From Methylorubrum populi (GTDB lineage Bacteria > Pseudomonadota > Alphaproteobacteria > Rhizobiales > Beijerinckiaceae): DNA of 64,000 nucleotides. A program made the position numbers and the translations under genes. The stretch is from the NCBI GenBank assembly GCA_020741775.1, contig DYYG01000037.1, positions 1 through 64,000 on the forward strand, read 5' to 3'. How positions within the stretch are numbered: position 1 is the stretch's first letter; each line of letters opens with the position of its first letter. Shown in pieces: positions 63,987 to 64,000 of the stretch. Below the pieces are notes generated by a model. The model had not been told where the DNA came from. It saw nothing but the letters and a program-made list of their open reading frames with translations, and searched no databases.

Positions 63987-64000
63987 ACGGACCACCGCTT

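Overview
This GC-rich window reads as chromosomal DNA of an alphaproteobacterium in the Hyphomicrobiales (Rhizobiales), most likely a Methylobacterium/Methylorubrum-type methylotroph. That is inference from gene content: DivK-PleD, DUF4167 beside prmC/prfA/ptsP/lysC, DUF3572, NsrR-Hmp, and a phosphoribulokinase / fructose bisphosphatase / CbbR(QscR)-like regulator cluster with no RuBisCO gene in view. Most of it is core genome. The long ORFs antiparallel to real genes are GC-bias artefacts and are left out.

Layout. 1-7.9 kb: secreted hypothetical protein, UbiB-family kinase, a membrane GGDEF-EAL protein, a GNAT enzyme, tRNA-Glu with a decayed integrase C-terminus at its 3' side, and RluD-type pseudouridine synthase. 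8-17 kb: rpoH with a very long terminator hairpin, a proline-rich membrane protein, purA, a class IV aminotransferase, purB and moaB. 17-22.6 kb: an ornithine/lysine/arginine decarboxylase with a structured leader, coupled to an acetyltransferase gene, then a DUF1349 protein, rpe and a CbbY-like phosphatase. 22.9-27.5 kb: an envelope-glycan group (OpgC-like acyltransferase, SGNH hydrolase, flippase, CelD/FemAB-like acyltransferase). 27.6-31.6 kb: small secreted or disordered proteins, a zinc-ribbon metallo-beta-lactamase-fold protein, yebC and an alpha/beta hydrolase. 31.7-36.2 kb: prk and fbp, facing away from a LysR regulator and a coupled ferredoxin-reductase-type flavoprotein.

36-44 kb: XRE regulator, META-domain protein, nested palindromic repeats, cysK behind a possible structured leader, three small disordered-protein genes, the divergent hmp-nsrR pair with its operator, pleD-divK and a DUF3572 protein. 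44-50 kb: ruvA and ruvC on opposite strands separated by yceI, a quinone oxidoreductase, an MFS transporter, a PEBP protein and ubiG. 50-58 kb: lysC-ptsP-prfA-prmC-DUF4167, a familiar alphaproteobacterial order. 58-64 kb: flgE-flgK-flgL on the minus strand behind an excellent sigma-54 promoter match, and a divergent BLUF-domain protein at the window edge.

The best leads for new biology are the prk-fbp-LysR-flavoprotein cluster, the structured leaders before the decarboxylase and cysK, the integrase relic at tRNA-Glu, the disordered small-protein cluster, the duplicated module in the oversized FlgL, and the acyltransferase/SGNH pair in the glycan group. No CRISPR array, intact insertion sequence or rRNA gene was seen.
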